Translations under genes and position numbers: made by a program
Shown here: positions 7,573 through 16,009 of the stretch, piece after piece
Position numbering within the stretch: position 1 is the first letter of the stretch
Layout: each line of letters opens with the position of its first letter
Source of the DNA: Eggerthella timonensis
Lineage (GTDB): Bacteria; Actinomycetota; Coriobacteriia; Coriobacteriales; Eggerthellaceae
Direction: 5' to 3'
Assembly: GCF_900184265.1 (NCBI RefSeq)
Contig: NZ_FXXA01000002.1
Span: 886,734-950,733 of the forward strand
DNA length: 64,000 nt
The notes under the pieces: model-generated
Told to the model about the DNA's origin: nothing
Database searches by the model: none
What the model saw: only the letters and a program-made list of their open reading frames with translations

Positions 7573-8949
7573 ATGCTACCTCTATTCTCGCATGCGAGAA
7601 AGAACGTCGTCGGCGTCGCTGTGGCTTTGGTCGCGGCGGCGTTGGCGCTTTCTTTCGCGCTGCCGATTCAGGCGCACGCGCTGGACGTGGAGCGCTGGAC
7701 GGCCAAGCCGAACAAAGACGGCGACAGCACCACCGTCATGGGCGCCACGGCGACCCGCGTCACGTGGCAAGGCCAGTCTGCCGAAGACGAATCCATCGCG
7801 TCGGTGGTTCTCGAGATGCCCGAAGGCACGGCCGTCGAGGCCGAGAACGTGAAGACCACGGTCATCGCTGACCTCGATCGCCTTGAGGCGAGCTCTCAGA
7901 CCACGGTGGAGGGAACCACCGTCACCGTGGCGCTCGACGAGCCCGCGCCGGCAGGCGCGCTCGTGATGATCGAGCTCAACCGCACGTTGCTCCCGGGCGG
8001 CGGCGGGACGTTCGGCCTGGCGGGCAGCTATACGACGGCTGACGGGCAGCAGCACGACATGCCCGCGACCGATCAGACGATCACCGTGGTGGGCACGTCG
8101 CCCGCCGAGCAGCTCTCGTCGTGGCTGGGCGCTCAGGAGTGGGTGCAAGCGTGGAACTCCAACAAGTTCCTCAACCTGTTCTTCAATCCCACGCTCATCG
8201 TCACGTCGGTGCCGGCGCTCGTCGCAGGCTGGCTCATCTCCATCGGCATCGTCATCGTCAGCTTCCCGCTGTCCATCCCGCTGGGTTTGATCTGGTCGTT
8301 TTTGCGCATGGCGAAGAGCCGCATCCCGCGCGCCATCGGCGCCACGTACATCAACATCGTGCGCGGCACGCCGCTGTTCCTGCAGCTGTACATCGCGTTC
8401 TTCGGCCTGCCGCTCATGGGCTTGCAGGTGGACAACTTCGTGCTGGGCGCCATCGTGCTGGTGATGAACTCGAGCGCGTATCTGGCCGAGATCTTCCGCG
8501 CGGGCATCCAGTCCATCAACAAGGGGCAGTTCGAGGCCTCGCGATCGCTGGGCATGAACGGCGCGCAAACCATGCTGTTCGTCATCATCCCGCAGACCGT
8601 GCGGCGCGTCATCCCGACGATGACCAGCGAGTTCATCCTCATGTACAAGGATACCTCGCTCTTGGCGGCCGTGGGCGTGACCGAGCTCATGATGTACGCG
8701 AAGACGATCACGGCCGCGACGGGCAACGTGACGCCCTACATCGTGGCCGCGGGCTTCTACCTCATCGTCACCATTCCGCTGACGAAGCTCATCAACTCGA
8801 TGGAGCGCCGCATGGCGGGAGGGCGCCGGCGCAAGAAGAACGTCACCATCACGTCGGAAGAGGCCGTGCTGCCCGACTCCGACGCCGCCGTGTCCAAGAG
8901 CCTGCGCATGTCCGAGACGCTGGCCGGCTCCAACCATATCAGCCATTAA
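7573..8949 (+). CDS. Amino acid ABC transporter permease with an N-terminal extracellular domain
   Basis: The C-terminal ~260 residues are a HisM/GlnP-type permease: several membrane helices and the cytoplasmic EAA loop EASRSLGMNGAQTMLFVIIPQTVRRVIP. The N-terminal ~180 residues are unusual. A signal-like helix ending in QAHA is followed by a Thr/Ser-rich beta domain (LDVERWTAKPNKDGDSTTV onward, with FGLAGSYTTADGQQHDMPATDQTITV) that would lie outside the membrane before the first permease helix. I do not recognise this domain. It might contact the lipoprotein receptor. The total of 458 residues is about twice the usual permease length. It sits between the receptor and ATPase genes, 12 nt before the latter. 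Confidence 0.88.
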   Translation: MLPLFSHARKNVVGVAVALVAAALALSFALPIQAHALDVERWTAKPNKDGDSTTVMGATATRVTWQGQSAEDESIASVVLEMPEGTAVEAENVKTTVIADLDRLEASSQTTVEGTTVTVALDEPAPAGALVMIELNRTLLPGGGGTFGLAGSYTTADGQQHDMPATDQTITVVGTSPAEQLSSWLGAQEWVQAWNSNKFLNLFFNPTLIVTSVPALVAGWLISIGIVIVSFPLSIPLGLIWSFLRMAKSRIPRAIGATYINIVRGTPLFLQLYIAFFGLPLMGLQVDNFVLGAIVLVMNSSAYLAEIFRAGIQSINKGQFEASRSLGMNGAQTMLFVIIPQTVRRVIPTMTSEFILMYKDTSLLAAVGVTELMMYAKTITAATGNVTPYIVAAGFYLIVTIPLTKLINSMERRMAGGRRRKKNVTITSEEAVLPDSDAAVSKSLRMSETLAGSNHISH

Positions 8950-8961
8950 GGAGGTGCGGAT

Positions 8962-9720
8962 ATGAGCGAAGAAACCAAGCAAGCGACCGGCGAGCCGGTG
9001 GTCCGCATCGAGGGGCTGCGCAAGGCGTTCGGCGACAACGTGGTGCTGCGCGGCATCGATCTCGAGGTGCAGCGCGGCGAAGTGGTGGTCATCCTGGGGC
9101 CGTCCGGTTCCGGCAAGTCTACGCTGCTGCGCTGCGTGAACCTGCTGGAAACGCCCACCGAAGGGCGCATCTTCTTCGAGGACACCGAGATCACCGCGAA
9201 GAAGACCGACATCAACAAGGTGCGCGCCAAGGTGGGCATGGTGTTCCAGAACTTCAACCTGTTCCCGCACCTCACGGCGAAGAAGAACGTCATGCTCGCG
9301 CAGCAGAAGGTGCTGCACCGCGCCCGCGAAGAGGCCGAGAAGATCGCCGTCGAGCAGTTGACCCGGGTGGGGCTGGCCGATCGCGTGGACTACAAGCCCT
9401 CCGAGCTGTCGGGCGGCCAGCAGCAGCGTGTGGCCATCGCCCGTGCGCTGGCCATGGACCCGCACGTGATGCTGTTCGACGAGGCCACGAGCGCACTCGA
9501 TCCCGAGCTCGTGCGCGACGTGCTGAGCGTCATGAAGGGGCTGGCGAAGGGCGGCATGACCATGATCGTGGTCACCCACGAGATGGGCTTCGCTCGCGAC
9601 GTGGCCGACCGCGTCATCTTCATGGACGGAGGCTTCATCGTGGAGCAGGGTACCCCCGAGGATGTCTTCGACCATCCGAAGTCCGATCGAACGAAGGACT
9701 TCCTGGGCCACATCTCGTGA
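8962..9720 (+). CDS. glnQ: Amino acid ABC transporter ATP-binding protein (GlnQ/HisP type)
   Basis: Cytoplasmic ATPase, 252 residues, that drives the preceding permease. It has Walker [11 protein letters not shown]-loop [17 protein letters not shown], signature [15 protein letters not shown], Walker [17 protein letters not shown] and switch [22 protein letters not shown]. The Q-loop and D-loop wording is that of the polar amino acid subfamily. TAAGGAGGTGCGGAT precedes the ATG. It is the last gene of the three-gene operon and is followed by 820 nt without a gene. Confidence 0.95.
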   Translation: MSEETKQATGEPVVRIEGLRKAFGDNVVLRGIDLEVQRGEVVVILGPSGSGKSTLLRCVNLLETPTEGRIFFEDTEITAKKTDINKVRAKVGMVFQNFNLFPHLTAKKNVMLAQQKVLHRAREEAEKIAVEQLTRVGLADRVDYKPSELSGGQQQRVAIARALAMDPHVMLFDEATSALDPELVRDVLSVMKGLAKGGMTMIVVTHEMGFARDVADRVIFMDGGFIVEQGTPEDVFDHPKSDRTKDFLGHIS

Positions 9721-9778
9721 TCCCCGCCGCGCCCCGCCGTCCGACCTGGCCGGCGGGGGCGCGGCGCGCGCGGGAGCG

Positions 9779-9920
9779 TGGGCGCACATCGAGGGCTGTG
9801 ACAATTTCCCGAGCGGTTTCCGTTCCGGCCAACGAAGAAAGGCCAGGTGGCGTTTCGCGGCGCCGTCTGCAGAGGCGGTTTCGGGCCCTCGATTTTGCCA
9901 TGGCTGCCGATTTGCGCCCA
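9779..9920 (+). repeat. Long-arm hairpin element F
   Basis: A 142-nt element. Arms at 9779-9791 (TGGGCGCACATCG) and 9908-9920 pair with one mismatch, and an internal ATCGAGGGC/GCCCTCGAT pair lies between them. The core GGCCAGGTGG is at 9841-9850, 62 nt from the left end, exactly the offset seen in elements A and B. Upstream of the core, GAGCGG then TTCC, and AGAAA just before it, also match B. Confidence 0.6.
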
Positions 9921-10005
9921 ACGTGGCAGGGCGGTAGGTCGGCCCCCCTGCTCCCGACCTCCCCGCGCGGCGGAAAAATTACGCGTCAAGCAAATAGCGA
10001 ACGAA

Positions 10006-10021
10006 TGTTTCACGTGAAACA
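10006..10021. promoter_or_regulatory. parS, ParB-binding site
   Basis: A perfect TGTTTCACGTGAAACA, the conserved chromosomal parS, which loads the ParB partition clamp for origin segregation. It lies in the gene-free stretch between the ABC operon and cydAB, between hairpin elements F and E. Confidence 0.92.
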
Positions 10022-10115
10022 TCGCGCGATTGAACGGGGGCGTTCCGGCCGGGGACGGCGCATGATCGAATAGGATGCGGATGCGGCATCGGCCACCCAA
10101 GTGCGGCTCCGATGC

Positions 10116-10260
10116 GCAGTTTTCACCCAAATGTTGCGGATCCAGCCTCAGCAGCCTGCACGCCTTCTCGGATAGCGAGCGTTTCCCCAGATCGCCCTTT
10201 GTCTCGCCGCCTTATGTGCTGCCGCGTGCCGCGAAACCGTACCCTTTGGGTGAAAACTGC
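10116..10260 (+). repeat. Long-arm hairpin element E
   Basis: A 145-nt element with perfect 16-nt arms, GCAGTTTTCACCCAAA (10116-10131) and its complement (10245-10260). The core CCCCAGATCG is at 10185-10194, 69 nt from the left end. Its arm sequence is unrelated to those of A, B, D and F, yet the architecture and core are the same. A weak parS-like palindrome (TGCTTCGCGTGAAGCG, 10322-10337, four mismatches) follows. I see no gene between 9721 and 10541. Confidence 0.7.
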
Positions 10261-10444
10261 ACAGAGACGGAGCAGGAAAGCTTGCTTGGAGTTATGTGTC
10301 AAGCAGGGAAACCAGCACGGATGCTTCGCGTGAAGCGTCCGGTGTGCTTGGTTGGCGCCTTCGGCCGTCGGCGGTGCTTCGGACGCCCCCCATGCATCCT
10401 GCGCCCCGCGCACTGCCTACGCGCCCCGCGCACCCAATTCCCCT

Positions 10445-10493
10445 AAAAATGTTATTCCTCCAATAACATTTTTTCTACGAATGGTGATACAAT
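10445..10493 (+). promoter_or_regulatory. cydA operator and extended -10 promoter
   Basis: A perfect 12-nt inverted repeat, AAAAATGTTATT (10445-10456) and its complement (10462-10473) around CCTCC, is followed by an extended -10 element TG-A-TACAAT (TACAAT 10488-10493). There is no good -35 box, and the repeat occupies that position, so a regulator bound here would block or activate cydAB. The TGTTATT/AATAACA half sites resemble redox-type (Rex-like) operators but do not match them well. It could also act as a weak terminator. Confidence 0.55.
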
Positions 10494-10541
10494 GACCACC
10501 ATAGACATCTGTCGGTACAGACGAGAGTAAGGGGGTGTGCG

Positions 10542-11948
10542 ATGGATATCTTCTCCGATCCCGTGCTTCTGGCGCGCATTCAGTTCGCTTGCACGGCGGC
10601 ATATCACTTCATTTTTGTGCCGTTGACCATCGGTTTGGGACTTATCCTTGCCATCAACGAAACACGGTACTACCGCTCGCGCGATCCTAAGGACGCGGCG
10701 GCTACCAAATTCTGGGTGAAGATCTTCACCGCGACGTTCGTGTTGGGTTTGGCCACGGGCATCACGATGGAGTTCTCCTTCGGAACGAACTGGGCGGACT
10801 ACTCGAGGTTCGTCGGCGACATCTTCGGTGCGCCGCTGGCCGCCGAGGCGCTGCTCGCGTTCTTCCTCGAGTCGACGTTCCTGGGCGTGCTGCTGTTCGG
10901 CCGCAAGCGCGTGTCGCCGAAGTTCTACATGGTGTCGTCTTGGCTCGTGTGGTTCGGCTCGGCCCTGTCGGCCCTGTGGATCCTCATCGCTAACTCGTGG
11001 ATGCAGACGCCGGCCGGCGCGGAGCTGTCCGCCGACGGCTCGAAGGCCGTCATCACCGACTTCCTCACCGCGGCAATGAATCCCTCGGTGTGGCCGCGCT
11101 ACTCGCACACCATCGTCGCCGTGCTCATCATGGGCGCGTTCGTGGCCATGGCCGTGTCCGCGTGGTACCTCATCAAGAAGCGCCACACCGACTTCGCCAT
11201 GAAGACGATGAAACTGGGCGCCGTCGTAGGCATCGTGGTCAGCTGCGTCATGCTGGTCACCGCACACTCGTCCGCCGTGGTGGTGGCCGAGGAGCAGCCT
11301 ACGAAGCTGGCCATGATGGAGGGCATGTACGACTCCGAAGTGCCCCCGCTGTACGCATTCGGCTGGGTTGACGAAGAGAACCAGAAGGTCATCAGCCCGT
11401 TCTCCATCCCGGGCGGCACGAGCTTCCTCGCCACCGGCGCATGGGACACCGAGTACGAAGGCCTCAACGAGCTGGCCGCTTCCGCCGAGTACGGCGCTAT
11501 CGACCCCGAGACCGCTCCCGTGAACTTCGTGTTCCAGACCTACCACCTCATGGTGGCGATGTACGGCCTCATCATGCTCACGATCATCCTCGCGCTCGTG
11601 TTCACGCTGCGCGGCGGCAAGATCCAGAACATGAAGTGGCTGCAGCGCCTCGTGCTCATCTCCCCGGTGTTCCCGCTCATCGCCATCCAGGCGGGCTGGT
11701 TCACGGCCGAGGTCGGTCGCCAGCCATGGGTGGTGTACCCGTCCGCGACCGGCCCCGACGGCGTGAGCCTGCTCACGAGCGAAGGCGTGTCGCAGTCGGT
11801 GTCCGCCCCCGAGCTCATGATCACGATGGTGCTGTTCCTCGTGGTGTACGCGTTCCTCATGGTGGCTTGGGCTCGCACGATGGGCCGCTTCATCAAGGAA
11901 GGTCCCGTCGTCGAGACCGAAGTTGCCGCTGCGAAGGGAGGTGAGTAG
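10542..11948 (+). CDS. cydA: Cytochrome bd quinol oxidase subunit I
   Basis: Catalytic haem-bearing subunit of the membrane bd oxidase, which reduces O2 with quinol electrons and lets an anaerobe scavenge oxygen. The 468-residue protein shows the N-terminal AAYHFIFVPLTIGL with haem-ligand His22, ITMEFSFGTNWADYSRFVGDIFGAPLAAEALLAFFLEST, RYSHTIVA with His189, and the GRQPW signature near the C-terminus. The quinol-binding Q loop is of the short type. The GTAAGGGGGTG region lies upstream of the ATG at 10542. cydB follows after 2 nt. No cydDC is present in the window. Confidence 0.97.
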   Translation: MDIFSDPVLLARIQFACTAAYHFIFVPLTIGLGLILAINETRYYRSRDPKDAAATKFWVKIFTATFVLGLATGITMEFSFGTNWADYSRFVGDIFGAPLAAEALLAFFLESTFLGVLLFGRKRVSPKFYMVSSWLVWFGSALSALWILIANSWMQTPAGAELSADGSKAVITDFLTAAMNPSVWPRYSHTIVAVLIMGAFVAMAVSAWYLIKKRHTDFAMKTMKLGAVVGIVVSCVMLVTAHSSAVVVAEEQPTKLAMMEGMYDSEVPPLYAFGWVDEENQKVISPFSIPGGTSFLATGAWDTEYEGLNELAASAEYGAIDPETAPVNFVFQTYHLMVAMYGLIMLTIILALVFTLRGGKIQNMKWLQRLVLISPVFPLIAIQAGWFTAEVGRQPWVVYPSATGPDGVSLLTSEGVSQSVSAPELMITMVLFLVVYAFLMVAWARTMGRFIKEGPVVETEVAAAKGGE

Positions 11949-11950
11949 TC

Positions 11951-12988
11951 ATGGAAATCACGTTCTTCCAGGGGCTTTGGTTCCTCCTGATCTTCGTGCT
12001 GATCGCTGGCTACTTCGTCCTCGACGGGTTCGACCTGGGCGCGGGCGTGCTGTATCCCTTCGTCGCGAAGGGCGATAAAGAGCAGGCCGTCGTGCGCACG
12101 AGCATCGGGCCCGTGTGGGACGGCAACGAAGTGTGGCTGCTCACCGCAGGCGGTGCGCTGTTCGCAGCGTTCCCGGCGGCGTACGCCACCACGTTCTCCG
12201 GGTTCTACCTGGCGGTTATGCTGGTGCTGTTCGGCCTGATCGTGCGCGCCGTGTCCGTGGAGTATCGCGGCCACGACCTCAAGTGGGCGAAGGTGTGGGA
12301 CATCTGCTTCTTCATCGGCTCGCTGCTGCCGGCTCTGCTGCTGGGCGTTGCCGTGGGCAACATTTACGCGGGCATTCCCATGAGCGCCAACGGCGACTAC
12401 ACCGGCATCCCGCTGCTGGGCCTCATCACGCCGTTCACGCTGCTGTGCGGCCTGCTGGGCCTGTCGATGTTCCTGGCGCAGGGCGCAACCTGGCTGTCGC
12501 TCAAGGCGCCGAAGCCCAGCGATTTGCAGGCGCGCGCCGCGAAGCTGCGCTTCCCGTTGCAGATCGTCGCGCTCGTGCTGTTCGTCGCGGTGACGGCGTT
12601 CGCCCTCACGGGCATCCAGCCGGCGATGGACCCGATGCTCGGCGCGGTGCGCTGGGTGCTGGCCGTCCTATTCGTGGTCGCCATCGGCGCGTCGATCTTC
12701 TTCGCGAATAAGAAGGACTGCGACCTGGGCGCGTTCATCGCCCAGTCCGGCGCGGCCGTGCTGCTCGTGTTGCTGCTGGCGGCTTCGATGTTCCCGAACT
12801 TCGTGTTCTCGGCATCCGATAGCGTCGGGGGAGTCATCACGGCCATGAACGCCTCGTCGTCCGAGCTGACGCTTATGTGGATGACTATCATCACGTGCGT
12901 CGGTTTGCCGCTCGTGCTGATCTACCACGTCATCATCTACCGCACGTTCCGCGGTCGCGTGAAGGACGAGGATTTGGCGCACTACTAG
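11951..12988 (+). CDS. cydB: Cytochrome bd quinol oxidase subunit II
   Basis: Second membrane subunit of the bd oxidase, 345 residues. It has the opening FFQGLWFLLIFVLIAGYFVLDGFDLGAGVLYPF and GPVWDGNEVWLLTAGGALFAAFPAAYATTFSGFYLA, which are invariant in CydB, and ends RVKDEDLAHY. GGGAGGTGAGTAGTC precedes the ATG, two bases after the cydA stop, so the two are cotranscribed and probably coupled. It is followed by a strong terminator at 13021. Confidence 0.97.
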   Translation: MEITFFQGLWFLLIFVLIAGYFVLDGFDLGAGVLYPFVAKGDKEQAVVRTSIGPVWDGNEVWLLTAGGALFAAFPAAYATTFSGFYLAVMLVLFGLIVRAVSVEYRGHDLKWAKVWDICFFIGSLLPALLLGVAVGNIYAGIPMSANGDYTGIPLLGLITPFTLLCGLLGLSMFLAQGATWLSLKAPKPSDLQARAAKLRFPLQIVALVLFVAVTAFALTGIQPAMDPMLGAVRWVLAVLFVVAIGASIFFANKKDCDLGAFIAQSGAAVLLVLLLAASMFPNFVFSASDSVGGVITAMNASSSELTLMWMTIITCVGLPLVLIYHVIIYRTFRGRVKDEDLAHY

Positions 12989-13020
12989 GCCGGCCTCGCC
13001 TCAACGAAAGCTCTATCTTC

Positions 13021-13052
13021 GCGAAGCCCTCGGAAACCCGAGGGCTTCGCTT
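13021..13052 (+). terminator. Rho-independent terminator after cydB
   Basis: A perfect 13-bp stem, GCGAAGCCCTCGG (13021-13033) and its complement (13038-13050), with an AAAC loop and a short T tail. A -10-like TATACT just downstream may start transcription of the next gene. Confidence 0.85.
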
Positions 13053-13095
13053 ACGTTATACTGTCGGCAACGACAAACAAGAGAGGGAATCAACC

Positions 13096-14112
13096 ATGGA
13101 CGACCAGACTCAGCCGCAGCCGCCCCAGCAGCCCGTTCCGCCTGCGACCCCGACGCCGGCACCGACCCAGCCGACCCAGCCGGCAAGCCCCTACGCGCAG
13201 CCGACCGCGCCCGTTCCCGGAACCGCGCCTTACGGCCAGCCGCAGCAACCCGGTCAGCAGCCGAGTGCCCAGCCTACGGGATACTATCAGCCCACTGCGC
13301 CGCAATCCAACGGCAAAGCCGTCGGCGCGCTGGTATGCGGCATCCTGGCCATCCTGTTCTCGGCGACGATCGTGCTGGGCATCGTGCTGGGCATCGTCGC
13401 CATCGTGCTTGCCGTGCAGGCTGTCAAAGCGGCGGGGAAGGACGGCAAGGCGACCGGCGGCAAGGTGTGCGGCATCGTCGGCATCGTGCTGTCCGTGTTG
13501 GCGTTTTTCCTGTACGTGGTGCTGGGCCTGGGCATGCTCGCGTTCGTGGCCGCCTACGACGACGTCGAATACCATTCTTCTTCCACCTCCGACCTGTCCG
13601 CCATCACGGAGGGCGACCAGCAAATGGAAGCCGCGATGACCGACAAGCTCGACCTGCTGAAGAACAAGGACGCCGCTACCATGCAGCAGATCGCCGTCGA
13701 GGCCGACGAGCAGCTGGCCGACGCCACGGGCTACAGTCTGACCGATCTCGGCATCGATCCCGCAGCGTTCGTCGAATGGATGCTGACCGACTTCGATTAC
13801 CAGCTTGACGGCGCGTACGACAACGGCGACGGCACGGGCATCGCCTATGCCGACGTGACGCTGCGCGACTCGATGGCCTTCGCTACCACGTTCATGGATG
13901 ATGCCCAGGCGGCCATCGACGCCGGCGAGATGCAGACTCTCGACGAAGCCGGCGCGAAGGCCCTCCTCGGCGAGCTCTACCAGGCCGCCATGGACAAGAC
14001 CACCGCCATGACCACGAACTACGTGAGTCTCGACCTCGTCAAAACCGGCGACTCCTGGCAGGTGGACCAAGACTCCTGGTCCGATGAGCTCGACTACCTC
14101 TTCGGGCTGTAG
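13096..14112 (+). CDS. DUF4190-type membrane protein with proline/glutamine-rich N-terminus
   Basis: 338 residues from the ATG at 13096, chosen for GAGAGGGAATC upstream. The first ~70 residues are a cytoplasmic Pro/Gln/Thr tail. NGKAVGALVCGILAILFSATIVLGIVLGIVAIVLAVQAVKAAGKDGKATGGKVCGIVGIVLSVLAFFLYVVLGLGMLAF is a DUF4190-like pair of membrane hairpins. The C-terminal ~150 residues are acidic and extracellular, with a repeated helical pattern (DAQAAIDAGEMQTLDEAGAKALLGELYQAAMD). I recognise the membrane part only; the function is unknown. Single-gene unit, convergent with the gene at 14116. Confidence 0.85.
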   Translation: MDDQTQPQPPQQPVPPATPTPAPTQPTQPASPYAQPTAPVPGTAPYGQPQQPGQQPSAQPTGYYQPTAPQSNGKAVGALVCGILAILFSATIVLGIVLGIVAIVLAVQAVKAAGKDGKATGGKVCGIVGIVLSVLAFFLYVVLGLGMLAFVAAYDDVEYHSSSTSDLSAITEGDQQMEAAMTDKLDLLKNKDAATMQQIAVEADEQLADATGYSLTDLGIDPAAFVEWMLTDFDYQLDGAYDNGDGTGIAYADVTLRDSMAFATTFMDDAQAAIDAGEMQTLDEAGAKALLGELYQAAMDKTTAMTTNYVSLDLVKTGDSWQVDQDSWSDELDYLFGL

Positions 14113-14115
14113 AGC

Positions 14116-14559
14116 CTACGACAACTTCTGACCGAGTTCTTTCGCGGCGGCAGCTTTATCGAAGTTGCCGCCCGTTTTTTGCGTGAGCGCGCCCATGACG
14201 CGGCCCATGTCCTTCTTCGTGGAGGCGCCCGTCTCGGCCAGCACCTCGTCGATGAGGGCGATCAGCTCGTCGCCGGACACCTGCTTGGGCAGGTAGCTTT
14301 CCAGAATGGCCACCTGGGCGGCGAGGGTGTCGGTGCGCTCCTGGTCGTTGCCGGCCTTGATGGAGCCGTCGAGCGTCTCCCTCGTCTGCTTGATCAGGCG
14401 CTTGAGCATGGCGTCCACGTCGGAGTCCGTGATGTCGCGGCGCTCGTTGACCTCGATGTTCTTGATCTCGCCGTGTACCTGGCGAAGGATGGACAGCTTC
14501 GGCTTGTCCTTCGCGCGCATCGCGTTCTTGATTTCGTCTTGCAGCTCGTCGTAGCGCAT
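14116..14559 (-). CDS. yqeY: GatB/YqeY domain protein
   Basis: Cytoplasmic protein of 147 residues matching the stand-alone GatB/YqeY family throughout: LQDEIKNAMRAKDKPKLSILRQVHGEIKN, then ILESYLPKQVSGDELIALIDEVLAETGASTKKDMGRVMGAL, then GNFDKAAAAKELGQ. The fold is that of the tRNA-interacting tail domain of GatB, but the role of the free protein is not settled. The ATG at 14559 is preferred over a start 17 codons earlier, because the family begins at this point and the upstream part is not conserved. A parS site lies 57 nt upstream. Confidence 0.92.
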   Translation of the reverse strand: MRYDELQDEIKNAMRAKDKPKLSILRQVHGEIKNIEVNERRDITDSDVDAMLKRLIKQTRETLDGSIKAGNDQERTDTLAAQVAILESYLPKQVSGDELIALIDEVLAETGASTKKDMGRVMGALTQKTGGNFDKAAAAKELGQKLS

Positions 14560-14615
14560 GGGAAACCTCGTTTCACTCGCAGGTTTAATCCGCCTGAGTA
14601 TACTGCACAAACAAA

Positions 14616-14631
14616 TGTTTCACGTGAAACA
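14616..14631. promoter_or_regulatory. parS, ParB-binding site
   Basis: A perfect TGTTTCACGTGAAACA between the yqeY start and the stop codon of the prepilin gene. Confidence 0.92.
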
Positions 14632-14639
14632 CTCGGAAC

Positions 14640-15401
14640 CTAGGCCGATTTGACGAACTTGTCGCCTTCGAGCGTGACCGGCGTGCCGGTTTCAAGGAGC
14701 TTGATCAGCTTTTCCTCGGCTCCGTTGCCGTACATGGAGATGCCTTCCACCTTGGGGAGCTCGTACCACTGTCCAGGCGTTCCGTAGAGGCCGTTGTTGT
14801 CGCATAGGTACTTTGCTCGCCATGAGTTGCTGTTTTCAATCGTCGACGTTGGCCCGGCGTACAGAAAAGCGTTCGCCGCGCTGTTGTTGTAGCTTTTGAA
14901 CTGGAGATAGTACGTCTCCTTATCGAGCCCCTTCACGGGGGGCCAGGACGTGAGGCCCTTGTCGGCGGCGTACGCTTTTCGGGCGCTCTCGTCGCCGGTG
15001 TACGGCCCGTCGTACGTTGCGAGCCAGCCTCCTAGCTCGTCGTCGAGCCCCAGCCCGTGCTTGCTGCACGTGACGATGGCGGCGCCGTTCGACGTGAACG
15101 TGGCGGTGTAGTTTCCTCCGCTCGGGCACAGCACGTCGTTGTTTTGCTTCTTGAGCTGCGCGACGCACGTGTCGAACAGCGTTTGCTGGGAGTCGCGGTT
15201 CTGGTCGAGCAGCCAGGCGGTCGTGTACATGCTCTTCACCGAGCGGCGGTTTGCGTCGCAGGTGGCTTCCTCGGTGCTTCCCAGCGCGCCCGTGAACACG
15301 GGGATGGCGACGGCCACGAGGACGGCCACGATGGCCACCACCACGAGCAGTTCGGCCAGGGTGAACCCGGCGGTGCGGTATGCGGACGAGCGATGCGACA
15401 T
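14640..15401 (-). CDS. Type IV prepilin-like protein (orphan)
   Basis: 253 residues. It has a short positively charged leader, MSHRSSAYRTAG, then the prepilin peptidase site G|FTLAELL (Glu at +5) and the hydrophobic helix VVVAIVAVLVAVAIPVF. The C-terminal domain is about 200 residues, has six cysteines and does not match a family I know; WRAKYLCDNNGLYGTPGQWYELPKVEG is its most distinctive stretch. The start at 15401 was chosen because AAGGAG lies 6 nt upstream and the leader is then of normal length. No assembly ATPase, platform protein or peptidase gene lies nearby, so it must use machinery encoded elsewhere. Confidence 0.85.
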   Translation of the reverse strand: MSHRSSAYRTAGFTLAELLVVVAIVAVLVAVAIPVFTGALGSTEEATCDANRRSVKSMYTTAWLLDQNRDSQQTLFDTCVAQLKKQNNDVLCPSGGNYTATFTSNGAAIVTCSKHGLGLDDELGGWLATYDGPYTGDESARKAYAADKGLTSWPPVKGLDKETYYLQFKSYNNSAANAFLYAGPTSTIENSNSWRAKYLCDNNGLYGTPGQWYELPKVEGISMYGNGAEEKLIKLLETGTPVTLEGDKFVKSA

Positions 15402-15520
15402 GGATGCTCCTTCATGATTGGCAGCATCATAGCCGGTCTTGCTCCTGCGCACAACGCATGCGCACGCTCTCTGGTATGATGAGGGAACATATTGTGAGGG
15501 CGTTGACGAGAAGGATAGGT

Positions 15521-16009
15521 ATGAAAGACTTGCCGGCACATCAGCTCGATCCGAAGGTAAAAACCGTGTGGCGCATCAACGATGCGATCTGGCTCACCGT
15601 GGTGTTCCTCTGCTGCTTCGTTCCGTTCGCCATCGCTGCGGCGGTGGATCCGGCGCCGTGGATGTTCATCGTGCTCGTCGTCCTCGCCGTGGTGTTCGCG
15701 GTCTGCCTCGTCATCTGGCTCGTGGTGCTGCCGCCCATCCGCTTCATGCGCTGGCGCTACGAGCTGTCCAACGACTATCTCGACATCGCGCGCGGCATCG
15801 TGTGGCGCAAGCGCTTCGTCATCCCGTTCATTCGCGTGCAGAACACCGATACGCGCCAAGGTCCCATTTTGCGTGCGTTCGGCCTGTCCAGCGTCACGGT
15901 GGCCACGGCCGCCGGCGAGCATGAAATCCCCGGCCTCGGCGCCGACGTCGCCGAGCAGCTGCGCGATCGCGCCGCCGAGCTCGCGCGTCTCGCCCAGGAG
16001 GACGTGTGA
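15521..16009 (+). CDS. ydbS: YdbS-like bacterial PH domain membrane protein
   Basis: 162 residues. Two N-terminal membrane helices (AIWLTVVFLCCFVPFAIAAAV and MFIVLVVLAVVFAVCLVIWLVVL) are followed by a bPH_2 (DUF304) domain: YELSNDYLDIARGIVWRKRFVIPFIRVQNTDTRQGPILRAFGLSSVTVATAAGEHEIPGL. In Bacillus, YdbS and YdbT work as a pair linked to resistance to an antimicrobial peptide; the molecular role is unclear. The ATG at 15521 follows GAGAAGGATAGG. Its stop overlaps the region of the next gene's start, giving a tight two-gene operon. Confidence 0.88.
   Translation: MKDLPAHQLDPKVKTVWRINDAIWLTVVFLCCFVPFAIAAAVDPAPWMFIVLVVLAVVFAVCLVIWLVVLPPIRFMRWRYELSNDYLDIARGIVWRKRFVIPFIRVQNTDTRQGPILRAFGLSSVTVATAAGEHEIPGLGADVAEQLRDRAAELARLAQEDV

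Noticed and set aside
10322-10337. TGCTTCGCGTGAAGCG as a further parS
   Set aside because: Four mismatches to consensus; it keeps some symmetry but is too weak to call as a ParB site on its own.
9721-10541. Short open frames in the gap between the ABC operon and cydA
   Set aside because: None has a ribosome-binding site or plausible protein sequence, and they run through hairpin elements F and E and the parS site.
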